Source: Winogradskyella sp.
Lineage (GTDB): Bacteria > Bacteroidota > Bacteroidia > Flavobacteriales > Flavobacteriaceae
Length of the DNA: 64,000 bases
Reading direction: 5' to 3'
Assembly: GCF_003712105.1 (NCBI RefSeq)
Contig: NZ_RHLG01000005.1
Location: 266,109-330,108 of the forward strand
The notes below the pieces were generated by a model. That model ran no database searches and was not told the DNA's origin. It saw only the letters and a program-made list of their open reading frames with translations. This document shows positions 33,026 through 42,162 of this stretch, piece by piece; within the stretch, counting starts at the first letter, position 1; the number at the start of each line of letters is the position of its first letter. Both the position numbers and the translations under genes were made by a program.

Positions 33026-34189
33026 TTAATTTCGTCCAGCATATGCTGGTGGTCCTTGCAATTGATTCCACACTTTTATTTTATCTGTATCCGAAATACC
33101 ACTTTTAACTTCTACAAAAATGCCATTACTAATTCCTAATTCAACATCTTTTTTCTCGAACTTCTGGTCTCCAACCTCAATTTCTACAAATGGTTTTTTG
33201 GTTTCAGGGTCGTATTGTACTAAAGCTTCCTTTATAGCCAACACGTCTTCTGCCTTGTCTAAAATAATAGAAGCATTTGCGCTTAAACCTGCTCTGATGA
33301 ATGTAGAATCTATACTCTCTAACGAACCTTCAATTTCAAACTGAATTGCTCCATTTTCAGCAATACCTTTAGGTGCAATATAATCTAACACAGCGTCAAA
33401 TTTGTGATTTTCAATTGCACCAACAGTAATTTCAAGAGGTAAACCTTCTTTAATTTTTCCAACTTCACTCTCATCCACTTTTCCTTCAAAAATCATTTTA
33501 GTGACATCGGCTAATGAAGCTATGGATGTACCTTCATTAAAATTATTAGCTTCAATAACTTGGTTACCTTCTTTTACAGGGACGTCTAACACCATACCTG
33601 ATACAGTTGCTCTAACCTGTGTTTGAGCTATGCTTCCCAGACCTGACGTCGTACCAGTTTTAATGATATCGTAATTCTGTCTTGACTGTCTGACGTCAAT
33701 TCGTGATTGCTCAACTCTTTGTTTTGCTTGAAGGTATGTATTATTAACCTGGTCGAAATCGTTAGCTGAAATGACACCTTTATCAAACAATTGCTTTTGT
33801 CTGTCGTAAATTGCTTTTTGGGTTTTAAAATTAATCTCAGCTGTTTGCAATGCTGTTTGATTAGAAGCAATATTATTTTTTGCACTAGTTAACGAAGAGA
33901 CATTTGGTATTACTCTAATTTTTGCAATTAAATCACCTTCTTTAACAAACTGTCCTGCTTCTACATAAACCTCTTCTATAACTCCAGAAATATTTGGTTT
34001 TATTAAAATCTCTTCTTCAGGAACAATACTTCCTGTAGCAACAGTGTTAACTACTATTGTTTCTTTAGAAGCCATTTGTGTTGTGTATGTTACTGGGTCT
34101 TCTTGATTTTTGCGCCATAGGTAAAATAATGCTACGCCAAATACTAGGACTATAGCAATTAATACGATTACGGTGGTGGTTCTTTTCAT
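33026..34189 (-). CDS. Efflux periplasmic adaptor (MacA/HlyD family)
   Basis: A 387-residue adaptor with an N-terminal anchor ('VIVLIAIVLVFGVALFYLW'). The lipoyl region is 'GSIVPEEEILIKPNISGVI' and 'VRATVSGMVLDVPVKEGNQV', with an alpha-hairpin at about 110-175 and beta-barrel domains after it. It is 28 bases downstream of the second permease, so it is the natural MacA partner of the ABC transporter. A second adaptor follows TolC. Confidence 0.92.
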   Translation of the reverse strand: MKRTTTVIVLIAIVLVFGVALFYLWRKNQEDPVTYTTQMASKETIVVNTVATGSIVPEEEILIKPNISGVIEEVYVEAGQFVKEGDLIAKIRVIPNVSSLTSAKNNIASNQTALQTAEINFKTQKAIYDRQKQLFDKGVISANDFDQVNNTYLQAKQRVEQSRIDVRQSRQNYDIIKTGTTSGLGSIAQTQVRATVSGMVLDVPVKEGNQVIEANNFNEGTSIASLADVTKMIFEGKVDESEVGKIKEGLPLEITVGAIENHKFDAVLDYIAPKGIAENGAIQFEIEGSLESIDSTFIRAGLSANASIILDKAEDVLAIKEALVQYDPETKKPFVEIEVGDQKFEKKDVELGISNGIFVEVKSGISDTDKIKVWNQLQGPPAYAGRN

Positions 34190-34217
34190 GATTGAGATAT
34201 GATATAACTTTATAAAT

Positions 34218-35477
34218 TTATTCGATTCTTAATGCGTCTACAGGTTTCATTTTTGTAGCGCGATTGGCAGGAATTAATCCAGCTAAAAGTCCTGCGAGGA
34301 CTAAAATTGTAAGCGCTATAACTACAACTGTCATATTTACACTTGGATTAGCAAAATTTTCTACTGGACCAACACTATCTAAAATAGAGTTCATTCCCCA
34401 AATCACTGCAGCTGCAAATGCAACACCTACCATTCCAGATAGAATAGTTAGGATTAAGCTCTCTTGTAAAATTTGCCCTTTAATAGACCAAGGAGTAGCT
34501 CCTAAGGCTCGCCTTACTCCTATTTCTTTTGTTCGCTCTTTAACAACTATAAGCATAATGTTATTGATGCCTATAACTCCAGAAGTTAAAACTAAAATCC
34601 CAACAAAATAGCCTACGATTGCGAGGATACTGAATAATCCATTTATGCGTCCAAACTGCTCTGATAAATCAAAATGACCGATAGCCCTATCATCTTCAGG
34701 ATGAACAGTATGTCTAGATTTCATTAATGTAAATATGCGTTCTTTGATACTTGTAATTGGCACATTATCAGTAGCGGTAAGCGCAAACCAACTTACGCGG
34801 TCTCCAAAATTAAATGCTTGACTAAATGTTGTAAAAGGGATAAAAATAGTATTTGCCTCTTCTTCAGAATCCCCTTGAGAGTTAGCCATCTTAAACGTAC
34901 CAACTACTAGGAAATTAACACCATTGATCTTTATGTAAGATCCAATAACGTCTTCATCTTTATCATATAAACCAGCTACCACATCAGGCCCAATGACACA
35001 AATTTTACGTTTTGCATTTATATCTGAATAACTTAAAAATCTACCCTCAATGATATCCATTGGTTTTTGCTTAATAAACTCAGGATAATCACCATAGATT
35101 TCGAAAGCACCAGTTTTTGTACCTCTTATAACATTATTTGCACCTTGAAATCCTCCAAGTTGGTTTCTTGGAGATATATATTTTAACTCAGGAAATGCTT
35201 CTCTTAGTGCAGCAACATCATCTGTTTTGTATCTAAAAAATCTTGCTTTTGGTAATCCTTTATATGGTTTTGATGTCCCTCGAGACCACATAAACATCGA
35301 GTTGGTAGCAAAATTTCCAAAATCAGCAGTAACACCATTTCTTAAACCATTAGTAAGTGCTAAGAGTAATACTAAAATTGTAATTCCCCAAAATACTCCA
35401 AATGCAGTAAGTAGCGTTCTTACTTTATTGGCATTAAGCGCTTCTAATATTTCGTCCCAGCGGTCTTTGTTGAACAT
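34218..35477 (-). CDS. MacB-like ABC transporter permease
   Basis: A 419-residue permease with the MacB_PCD periplasmic domain. An N-terminal helix ('LLTAFGVFWGITILVLLLAL') is followed by a large periplasmic part and the FtsX-like three-helix bundle. The coupling sequence is 'VKERTKEIGVRRALGATPWS', and the end is 'PANRATKMKPVDALRIE'. It starts one base after the stop of its paralogue, and the two probably form a heterodimer exporting a lipophilic compound or peptide. Confidence 0.93.
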   Translation of the reverse strand: MFNKDRWDEILEALNANKVRTLLTAFGVFWGITILVLLLALTNGLRNGVTADFGNFATNSMFMWSRGTSKPYKGLPKARFFRYKTDDVAALREAFPELKYISPRNQLGGFQGANNVIRGTKTGAFEIYGDYPEFIKQKPMDIIEGRFLSYSDINAKRKICVIGPDVVAGLYDKDEDVIGSYIKINGVNFLVVGTFKMANSQGDSEEEANTIFIPFTTFSQAFNFGDRVSWFALTATDNVPITSIKERIFTLMKSRHTVHPEDDRAIGHFDLSEQFGRINGLFSILAIVGYFVGILVLTSGVIGINNIMLIVVKERTKEIGVRRALGATPWSIKGQILQESLILTILSGMVGVAFAAAVIWGMNSILDSVGPVENFANPSVNMTVVVIALTILVLAGLLAGLIPANRATKMKPVDALRIE

Positions 35478-35478
35478 A

Positions 35479-36723
35479 CTACTCGTCTCTTAATGCTACT
35501 ATAGGTTTAATTTTTGCTGCTCTATAGGCAGGTAAAAAGCCAGCAAAAGCACCAGCAGCTACCAAAATAAATACAGTTGTAATGGCTGTGCCAAAATCGA
35601 CTTGTGGAAATTTAATAAATGGGCTGTCAACTTGAGGTCCGACTAATTCTAGTAATGCTAATCCAGCAGTTAGACCAAATAACCCAGAAAACATTGTTAC
35701 AAAAATCGCCTCTTGTAAAATCATTCCGATTATTGAAGCTGGAACAGCTCCTAAAGCTTTGCGTATACCAATTTCTTTAGTGCGTTCTTTAACAATAATT
35801 ATCATAATATTTCCAACACCTACTACCCCTGCTATAATTGTGCCTATACCAATAAACCAAAATACGGCTTTGATGGTGTCGATTAATGAGTAAATTTTCT
35901 CTGCTTCTTCAAGAGTATTATTAACTCTAACTGCTGCCGTGTCATCAGGTGAGATAATGTGCTTTTCTTTTAAATCTCTTTCGATAGCTTCTGTCACATT
36001 TTTTGAAAGCGCTACCGCTTCATCAAAGTTTTTAGACATCTTTACTGTAAAAGACATATTTCGTATATCATCACCACCATTAAAAGCCATACGCGCAGAT
36101 GTAAGTGGCAAAAATACTTGACTTTCTTCTCGCTCACCACCTGGGTCGAAATAAACACCAACTACTTTATACGAAATACCAAAAATAGAAATGTATTTAT
36201 CTATTGGGTCTTCATCTTTAAATATATCTTGCTTTACCTTATTCCCAATAACAGCAACCTTCTTAGCCTCATTAATATCAGATTGGTTTATAAACCTTCC
36301 GTTTCCAATATCAGCATTTTCTATAAACTGATTGTCTGGTAATACGCCTTGAACTCTATAATTCCCAGTTTCGTTCTTGTATGTTATTTGTCCGCCCCAA
36401 ATGCTATAATTTGCTGTTCTATATTCTAAATAGTCGTCGTAATTATCTGTAATGAGTGCAAAATCTTCGTCTTTAAGCTGAATGCGTCTTCCTGGATTTA
36501 ATCCTTTATAACCTTTTGTTGTTCTTCGTGTTCTGACAAATATTTCGTTTGTAGCATCTTGCTGAAACTCTGTAGTTACTCCATTTTCAATACCTGAGCT
36601 AAAACCAAGAAGAATTACTAGAATAAAAATACCCGAAGCTACTGATAGACCAGTCAAAAAGGTACGGAGTTTATTTTTCCGTAGTGTTTCGAATATTTCT
36701 TGCCAGCGCTCTACATTAAACAT
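35479..36723 (-). CDS. MacB-like ABC transporter permease
   Basis: A 414-residue paralogue of the following permease with the same layout: first helix 'FLTGLSVASGIFILVILLGF', MacB_PCD domain, FtsX domain with 'VKERTKEIGIRKALGAVPAS', and the end 'PAYRAAKIKPIVALRDE'. It overlaps the end of the ATPase gene by eight bases, which implies translational coupling. The ATPase domain of true MacB is on the separate protein encoded upstream. Confidence 0.93.
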   Translation of the reverse strand: MFNVERWQEIFETLRKNKLRTFLTGLSVASGIFILVILLGFSSGIENGVTTEFQQDATNEIFVRTRRTTKGYKGLNPGRRIQLKDEDFALITDNYDDYLEYRTANYSIWGGQITYKNETGNYRVQGVLPDNQFIENADIGNGRFINQSDINEAKKVAVIGNKVKQDIFKDEDPIDKYISIFGISYKVVGVYFDPGGEREESQVFLPLTSARMAFNGGDDIRNMSFTVKMSKNFDEAVALSKNVTEAIERDLKEKHIISPDDTAAVRVNNTLEEAEKIYSLIDTIKAVFWFIGIGTIIAGVVGVGNIMIIIVKERTKEIGIRKALGAVPASIIGMILQEAIFVTMFSGLFGLTAGLALLELVGPQVDSPFIKFPQVDFGTAITTVFILVAAGAFAGFLPAYRAAKIKPIVALRDE

Positions 36724-37417
36724 ATTGTTGTGCTCTTACTTGTTCTACCGGACTATCGTTTATAATAATCCCATCTTTAAGATTAACTATACGCTTTGTC
36801 ATGTGGGCAATATCGTCCTCATGCGTTACAACTAAAATGGTCTTGCCTTCATCATTAATACCTTGTATTAAATCCATTACTTCATAAGAAGTCGTTGTGT
36901 CTAATGCTCCTGTAGGCTCATCTGCCAATAATACTTTTGGTTCGCTTGCTAATGCTCGTGCAATTGCAACGCGTTGCTTTTGCCCACCAGACAGTTCACT
37001 TGGCAAATGGTGAGACCAATCTGCTAGGCCAACTTTTTCTAGATAATGATGTGCTTTTTCTATACGTTCTTTTCTTGACATCCCTTTATAATACATGGGC
37101 AACGCCACATTATCAACTGCAGATTTATAGTTTATAAGATTGAATGATTGAAAAATAAATCCAAGAAATTCATTACGGTATTTAGCAGCTACTTTCTCAT
37201 TTAAGTTTTTAATTGGAACACCATCGAGAACATAACTACCTTGATCAGCTTCATCTAACATACCCAATATATTAAGCAGTGTAGATTTCCCAGAACCAGA
37301 TGATCCCATTATAGAAACTAACTCACCTTCTTTTACATCGAAATTTATTCCCTTCAAAACATGAAGCGAATTGCTACCCATATGATAGGATTTGTGCAAG
37401 TCTTTGATTTGAATCAT
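36716..37417 (-). CDS. ABC transporter ATP-binding protein (MacB/LolD type)
   Basis: A 233-residue ATPase with Walker A '[15 protein letters not shown]' (near 38-52), Q-loop '[10 protein letters not shown]', signature '[15 protein letters not shown]' (near 141-155), Walker B '[13 protein letters not shown]' and switch His in 'VVTHEDD'. It is the first gene of an operon that continues with two permeases, adaptor, TolC, second adaptor and tsaB. The exported substrate is not known. The upstream region has a near-match to a -7 box only (TAATATTG). Confidence 0.95.
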   Translation of the reverse strand: MIQIKDLHKSYHMGSNSLHVLKGINFDVKEGELVSIMGSSGSGKSTLLNILGMLDEADQGSYVLDGVPIKNLNEKVAAKYRNEFLGFIFQSFNLINYKSAVDNVALPMYYKGMSRKERIEKAHHYLEKVGLADWSHHLPSELSGGQKQRVAIARALASEPKVLLADEPTGALDTTTSYEVMDLIQGINDEGKTILVVTHEDDIAHMTKRIVNLKDGIIINDSPVEQVRAQQYV

Positions 37418-37555
37418 AGCAATGGTTAGTTAAATCGTACAATATTACACAAAAGCTGAGCTGGTTAGTGCTAAGTATTTGTTAAGAATTAACTTTTTGA
37501 TTAATATTTATAAGACGTCTAAACTGCAACATTGTTACAGTAAAACTGGAGAAAT

Positions 37556-37786
37556 TTATGACGCTTTTTTTCTGAAGAATTTCCAATAGATCATATACCC
37601 TATGCCACCAACCAAAATATAAGGTACAGCCATTAAAAACATAATGCCATCATTTATACCTTCAGCAGCTGATTGATCTTCTCCACTTTCTAAAACAGCT
37701 CTACACATAGCACATTGCGCCAAACTGTCTGATACTAGAATGAGACTAAATATTAATATCAATATGATGCGTTTAAAATTTAGCAT
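37556..37786 (-). CDS. Small membrane protein with CxxC, unknown function
   Basis: A 76-residue protein. The N-terminal signal or anchor ('IILILIFSLILVSDSLAQ') is followed at once by 'CAMCRAVLESGED' and a second helix ('FLMAVPYILVGGIGYMIYW'). The CxxC after the signal sequence would face the periplasm and could bind copper or haem, which is inference. It lies one codon after the DUF420 stop in a cytochrome oxidase assembly cluster, so a role in oxidase maturation is plausible. Confidence 0.75.
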   Translation of the reverse strand: MLNFKRIILILIFSLILVSDSLAQCAMCRAVLESGEDQSAAEGINDGIMFLMAVPYILVGGIGYMIYWKFFRKKAS

Positions 37787-38332
37787 TTAAGTATAATAAG
37801 GTGAAATCATGATGTAAACGACTACGCCTGTTACAGCTACATATAGCCATAATGGAAATGTAATTTTAGCTATTTTCTTGTGGCGCTCAAAGTTATTGGT
37901 AATTGCTCTAACATATGTTATTAATACAAATGGAATTATAATTATTGATAGAAGTATGTGCGTAATTAGGATAAAGAAATACACATATTTAATAAGTCCT
38001 TCACCACCAAATTTGGTGCTATCACTAGTCATATGGTAAGCGACATACATAACCAAGAAAGAAACCGAAAGCGCTATTGCTAACTTCATCAAGTTTTCGT
38101 GCAACTTTCTTCTACCATTTTTAATGGCTACGACAGCAATAATCAAAACAATTGCAGTTAAAGCATTAACTGAAGCATATATTGGTGGTAAAAAAGATAG
38201 TGGTTCTACATCAAAACCTAATCGTCGTAAGTTAACACCAAATAACGCGGCTACTGCCAATGGAATTATAATAGATAAAGCTATAATCCATTTGTTATAC
38301 TTTTTTTCTTTGTCAATGTTTACATTACTCAT
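37787..38332 (-). CDS. DUF420 family membrane protein
   Basis: A 181-residue inner-membrane protein with about five helices ('WIIALSIIIPLAVAALFG', 'LPPIYASVNALTAIVLII', 'YFFILITHILLSIIIIPF', 'WLYVAVTGVVVYIMI'). Histidines in or near helices ('YHMTSD', 'LITHIL') fit a haem- or copper-related role suggested for the family, but none is proven. It is immediately downstream of SCO and directly abuts the small CxxC protein. Confidence 0.88.
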   Translation of the reverse strand: MSNVNIDKEKKYNKWIIALSIIIPLAVAALFGVNLRRLGFDVEPLSFLPPIYASVNALTAIVLIIAVVAIKNGRRKLHENLMKLAIALSVSFLVMYVAYHMTSDSTKFGGEGLIKYVYFFILITHILLSIIIIPFVLITYVRAITNNFERHKKIAKITFPLWLYVAVTGVVVYIMISPYYT

Positions 38333-38333
38333 A

Positions 38334-39101
38334 TTACTCCTTTAATAATTTGGCTATATCTTCTTTTAAGATACTAATTTCTTGAGGTATGCCTTCGTCA
38401 TCAACACCTTCAGCTTCAGAAACAATTCCATTATAGTAAATTAATGGATTATCTGGCGACTTTAACCGTGAACGTATGTATCCTTCTTTATCAATAAGTG
38501 CAAAATTCCCTGAGTGTTCAAAACCTCCATCTACCAATTCGTTTTTTGCGGTGTATAGATAAAACCCTTCGTTTGCTAATTTGTAAATGGTATCTTCATC
38601 ACCTGTCATTAAATGCCAATTCGGATTTGTTATGCCATATTTTTCTGCATAGGCTTTTAATACTTCAGGGGTATCTATTTCAGGCATTATCGTAAATGAC
38701 GCTACCCCAAAATTGTTCTGATAATCTTTAAAATGATTTTGAATTTGTACTAAGTTACTATTCATCCTAGGACAAATTGTAGGACATGTCGTAAAAAAAA
38801 ACTCTACTAAGTAGACTTTACCTAAATAATCTTCATTCGTGATTGTAGTTCCGTTTTGATCAGTAAAACTAAATGCAGGTACTTTACGATTTCCGCCTGT
38901 TCCGTCTGGTATATATACTAAATCTGATGTATTCTTTTTTGAAGACGTCGTCGTTTTTGTTGTTACAGATTTGCTTCTGCTTTCATCTCTAGTAACATCA
39001 GAATTAGATAATCGGTCGATAATTCGAGGTATAAAAATAATTCCGAATACCAAGATTATAAATGCAATACCTATGTAGGAGTAATTGGTTTTATTAGCCA
39101 T
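38334..39101 (-). CDS. SCO1/SenC family copper chaperone
   Basis: A 255-residue thioredoxin-fold protein anchored by one N-terminal helix. The copper site CxxxC is C106 and C110 in 'FFFTTCPTICPRMNSN', and the third ligand is the His in 'FEHSGNFALID' near 196. SCO proteins deliver copper to the CuA site of cytochrome oxidase subunit II or keep its cysteines reduced. It lies two bases after a SCO-like gene lacking cysteines, within the oxidase cluster. Confidence 0.94.
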   Translation of the reverse strand: MANKTNYSYIGIAFIILVFGIIFIPRIIDRLSNSDVTRDESRSKSVTTKTTTSSKKNTSDLVYIPDGTGGNRKVPAFSFTDQNGTTITNEDYLGKVYLVEFFFTTCPTICPRMNSNLVQIQNHFKDYQNNFGVASFTIMPEIDTPEVLKAYAEKYGITNPNWHLMTGDEDTIYKLANEGFYLYTAKNELVDGGFEHSGNFALIDKEGYIRSRLKSPDNPLIYYNGIVSEAEGVDDEGIPQEISILKEDIAKLLKE

Positions 39102-39103
39102 AA

Positions 39104-39811
39104 CTAGTTCTTTATATCTTCTGCTCTTCGAGTAGTAGAATCAAATTTTCCTTTTCGTTTTTGTCGATATTCAGTAAACAAGATGCGCATATCTTCACTC
39201 ATTTTATTTTTAATAACCGACACATCAATACTATCGTATGCACTTAAAGATTTTACAGGTTTATTTTCTTCAACTTCTTTATCATCTCTATCATCTATTC
39301 TTCCGCGTTGCTTCAAATCTTTATCAATTATAAAAATATCTTCGGTAGAATAATTGTCTTTTAACGGTTTTTCAATTTTTAGACTTCTGTGAAGTTCCTT
39401 AATCTGTTCTTTTGAACCATAGACATAATGCCAAAACCGTAAATCTTCATAGGTAGCAATTTCTTTCTGTAGCTTTTCAACTTCGGCTTTAGAGCCATCA
39501 ACTGAAATTAATACAACCTGAAATTTTTTAAACCCTTTAAACTTATCATAGACTAGCTCTTTAAGATTTGATACTGCAATAGAATTTTCTAAAGGATTTG
39601 TTCCCAAAAATCCAAGAACGGTAATATGATCTGCTAGTTCTATTTTATCTTCAGAATTAGATGAGAAAACTTCAATTTCGGAAACATTTTCATTTACAAC
39701 ATCTAATGGAATATAATTATGCTTTGCGGGATAAAGCATCAATAAAAAAGCAACTGGCAAAAAGAAAAGAATGCTTAGTATAATATTCCGTTTCGAGTTA
39801 TGTCTTTTCAT
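39104..39811 (-). CDS. SCO/thioredoxin-like membrane-anchored protein without cysteines
   Basis: A 235-residue protein with one N-terminal helix ('IILSILFFLPVAFLLMLY'). A thioredoxin-like pattern follows: 'TVLGFLGTNPLENSIA' takes the place of the SCO copper motif, then 'FQVVLISVDGSKAEV' and 'DIFIIDKDLKQRGRID'. There is no cysteine at all, so it cannot bind copper in the SCO manner or act as a thiol reductase. It is first in the assembly operon, two bases before the true SCO. A structural or scaffold role is inference. Confidence 0.72.
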   Translation of the reverse strand: MKRHNSKRNIILSILFFLPVAFLLMLYPAKHNYIPLDVVNENVSEIEVFSSNSEDKIELADHITVLGFLGTNPLENSIAVSNLKELVYDKFKGFKKFQVVLISVDGSKAEVEKLQKEIATYEDLRFWHYVYGSKEQIKELHRSLKIEKPLKDNYSTEDIFIIDKDLKQRGRIDDRDDKEVEENKPVKSLSAYDSIDVSVIKNKMSEDMRILFTEYRQKRKGKFDSTTRRAEDIKN

Positions 39812-39904
39812 CTGCTTGTAATTATTTACTATTTATATCAGATGTAATTTACCAAAGATCATTGTCGTTAAAATCAACGATTTTCTTCGGTTAATTTCAT
39901 ATTG

Positions 39905-39912
39905 CAAAAATA
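39905..39912 (-). promoter_or_regulatory. -7 box of the SCO operon
   Basis: TATTTTTG on the minus strand matches TAnnTTTG. It lies just behind the terminator of the subunit IV gene, giving a leader of about 90 bases. Confidence 0.5.
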
Positions 39913-39913
39913 A

Positions 39914-39941
39914 AAAAGGTGGTTTAGAAAAACCACCTTTT
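39914..39941 (-). terminator. Terminator of the cytochrome oxidase III-IV unit
   Basis: A 12-bp stem (AAAAGGTGGTTT / AAACCACCTTTT) with a four-base loop is followed by a T-rich tail on the minus strand. Confidence 0.88.
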
Positions 39942-39967
39942 AATATGATATTAACTCGCATTTGAGT

Positions 39968-40414
39968 TTAAAAATCTCTCTTAATTAATGGGTCGTTGGT
40001 AAAGTAAACATCATGTACATAACCACCTTCTTGTAATAGAATGAAAATAAGATAACAGATTAAGAATACTGCTGTCCAAACCACCATACGTCTCAGTGCG
40101 CTAGTTTCATCACGCATGTGCATAAAATCCCAGGTAATGTAATAGGCCTTAACAATCGTTAATATTATGAAGATTAAGTTTAAAGGCTTCATATAAATAA
40201 AAGGCGAAAAAATTATATTTCCTATAGTTGCAAAGAAGCCACCTTCAAAAGGTGTCATCCAAGGTGTTAATAAACCTTCAGGCTTATATATACCCAAAAC
40301 AACTTCGACTGCAGTTACAAGTGTTAAGAATGCTAATACACCCCAAATTTTTTGGGTGTTAGACTTAAATTTCCAAAGTCCTCTAAAGATTTCTAATTTA
40401 TGTGCGTGTGCCAT
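39968..40414 (-). CDS. Cytochrome c oxidase subunit IV-like protein
   Basis: A 148-residue inner-membrane protein with three or four helices ('IWGVLAFLTLVTAVEVVLGI', 'LNLIFIILTIVKAYYITWDF', 'VVWTAVFLICYLIFILL'), matching the prokaryotic subunit IV family of caa3/aa3 oxidases. The conserved 'HMRDETSALRRM' loop is visible. It follows the subunit III gene by 21 bases and is the last gene before the terminator. Confidence 0.9.
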   Translation of the reverse strand: MAHAHKLEIFRGLWKFKSNTQKIWGVLAFLTLVTAVEVVLGIYKPEGLLTPWMTPFEGGFFATIGNIIFSPFIYMKPLNLIFIILTIVKAYYITWDFMHMRDETSALRRMVVWTAVFLICYLIFILLQEGGYVHDVYFTNDPLIKRDF

Positions 40415-40435
40415 GTGATGCTATTGTTCTAATAA

Positions 40436-41434
40436 TTAAACTAGGTAGAAGAATGTAAATACAAATACCCAAACTAAATCTACAAAGTGCCAGTATAAAC
40501 CAACCTTTTCGACCATTTCATAATGTCCTCGTCTCTCGTAAGTTCCTAATATAACGTTGAAGAATATAATGATGTTGATAACAACTCCCGAAAATACGTG
40601 GAAACCGTGGAATCCTGTTATGAAAAAGAAGAAATCAGCGAATAAAGATGTACCATATTCATTGACTTTAAGGTTTGCACCTTTAACAACGAGTTTTCCG
40701 TTTTCTTTTATTTGTCTTAAAGATTCTTCTCTTGATAATACAGTCTTTTCTCCGTCCTCGATAATTTGAGTACGTACTAAAATATTTGAATTAGCTTCTA
40801 AGCCTTGGTAAATCTCATTAACTGAATATGGTGGAAGAGATTCTTCTTGCACAAACCATAGACCGCTCTTGCGCTCATGTTGTGCTCTGTCTGTAGCTTG
40901 AGTAATTGCAAATTCGTCAATTGAAATACGCTTAAACTTTTCTTTACCATCAACCGAAACATATTCTCCAAACTGAAGAATATTACCTCCTTTAGTCTGG
41001 ACAGCTCCATAGTCTCCTTGGATAAATGTTGCCCATTCCCAAGCTTGAGAACCAACGAATATTGCACCTCCAATAATAGTTAGGAACATGTATAAGGTTA
41101 CTTTGGCTTTATTCATATGATGACCAGCATCTACAGCTAATACCATAGTTACCGAAGACATGATAAGAATAAACGTCATGAAAGCTACATAGATCATTGG
41201 TAATTCTTGACCATGCAAAAACGGAACGTGGGTAAACACCTCATCGGCAATTGGCCATTCTTCTATAAACTTAAATCTTGAAAAACCGTAGGCTGCTAAA
41301 AAACCAGAGAAGGTTAAGGCATCAGAAACGATGAAAAACCACATCATCATTTTTCCATAACTTGCTTTTAGTGGCTTATTTCCGCCACCCCAAGTTTTGC
41401 CTTCTGTACCAGTAGTTGCTACTGTAGTATCCAT
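40436..41434 (-). CDS. Cytochrome c oxidase subunit III (long form)
   Basis: A 332-residue membrane protein. N-terminal helices ('YGKMMMWFFIVSDALTFSGF') and C-terminal helices ('FFFITGFHGFHVFSGVVIN', 'HFVDLVWVFVFTFFYLV') match the subunit III core. A soluble insertion of about 100 residues (about 150-250) between helices is typical of the longer Bacteroidota version. It has its own -7 box. The shorter paralogue lies upstream on the same strand. Confidence 0.93.
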   Translation of the reverse strand: MDTTVATTGTEGKTWGGGNKPLKASYGKMMMWFFIVSDALTFSGFLAAYGFSRFKFIEEWPIADEVFTHVPFLHGQELPMIYVAFMTFILIMSSVTMVLAVDAGHHMNKAKVTLYMFLTIIGGAIFVGSQAWEWATFIQGDYGAVQTKGGNILQFGEYVSVDGKEKFKRISIDEFAITQATDRAQHERKSGLWFVQEESLPPYSVNEIYQGLEANSNILVRTQIIEDGEKTVLSREESLRQIKENGKLVVKGANLKVNEYGTSLFADFFFFITGFHGFHVFSGVVINIIIFFNVILGTYERRGHYEMVEKVGLYWHFVDLVWVFVFTFFYLV

Positions 41435-41461
41435 ATAACGAATTTAATTTTTAAGATGTCA

Positions 41462-41469
41462 CAAAAGTA
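41462..41469 (-). promoter_or_regulatory. -7 box of the subunit III-IV unit
   Basis: TACTTTTG on the minus strand matches TAnnTTTG, 27 bases before the start of the long subunit III gene. No TTG is present at -33. Confidence 0.5.
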
Positions 41470-41570
41470 ACTATTTTATTGATTTTGAGAAATACCATTC
41501 TTCAAATTTTGAATGAAAATTTCTGCTTCAATTTAATATCAATTTTAATCCTTCAAATATCTGTTTTTAT

Positions 41571-42161
41571 TTACTTAAAAAAATACAGGAATAAAAACAG
41601 ACAAACCCAAAGAATATCAACAAAATGCCAAAAATTACCAGCCAATTCTAATCCTAACATATTGTCTGCTGTATACTTTTGTTTGAAATGATTATAAATA
41701 ACAACACCTATGCAAAATAAGCCCACAGCAACGTGTGCCAAATGCACTGCTGCTATTAAATAAATATAGGTTACTGTAATATTGCTCGATGGTCCTGTAA
41801 AATAATAACCGCCTTTAATCATTTGATTAAACCCTTCAAATTGATTAAATATAAATACAACTCCTAACACAAAGGTTATCACTAACCACGTTGCAGTTGT
41901 GGTTCGGTCTCCTCTTTTCAGTGCATTTTTGGCTAAAATGTAGGTAATGCTACTTACAATAATAACTGCAATACTGATTAAGAACGCTTGAGGTAACTCG
42001 TAATTACTTAACCAATCTTCATTAAGTCGCTGTTTTTTACTTACAATAAATGCACTTATCCAACCAGCAAAAGACATGATTAGAGATCCAATCCCAAACC
42101 AAAGCATCATCTTTTTTGAGCGTATTTCCTTTTCTTCCTGTGTTCCTTCTGTTAAATCCAT
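41571..42161 (-). CDS. Cytochrome c oxidase subunit III-like protein (short form)
   Basis: A 196-residue membrane protein with five helices. 'KMMLWFGIGSLIMSFAGWIS' and the C-terminal 'YLIAAVHLAHVAVGLFCIG' with 'LAGNFWHFVDILWVCLFLFL' are subunit III signatures. It starts one base after the cyoE stop, so the two are cotranscribed. Two different subunit III proteins in one locus are normal for flavobacterial oxidases. Confidence 0.92.
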   Translation of the reverse strand: MDLTEGTQEEKEIRSKKMMLWFGIGSLIMSFAGWISAFIVSKKQRLNEDWLSNYELPQAFLISIAVIIVSSITYILAKNALKRGDRTTTATWLVITFVLGVVFIFNQFEGFNQMIKGGYYFTGPSSNITVTYIYLIAAVHLAHVAVGLFCIGVVIYNHFKQKYTADNMLGLELAGNFWHFVDILWVCLFLFLYFFK

Positions 42162-42162
42162 A

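Noticed and set aside
41479..41691. Plus-strand open frame between the two subunit III genes
   Set aside because: It covers the AT-rich leader with the -7 box on the other strand and the antisense end of the short subunit III gene; no coding signature.
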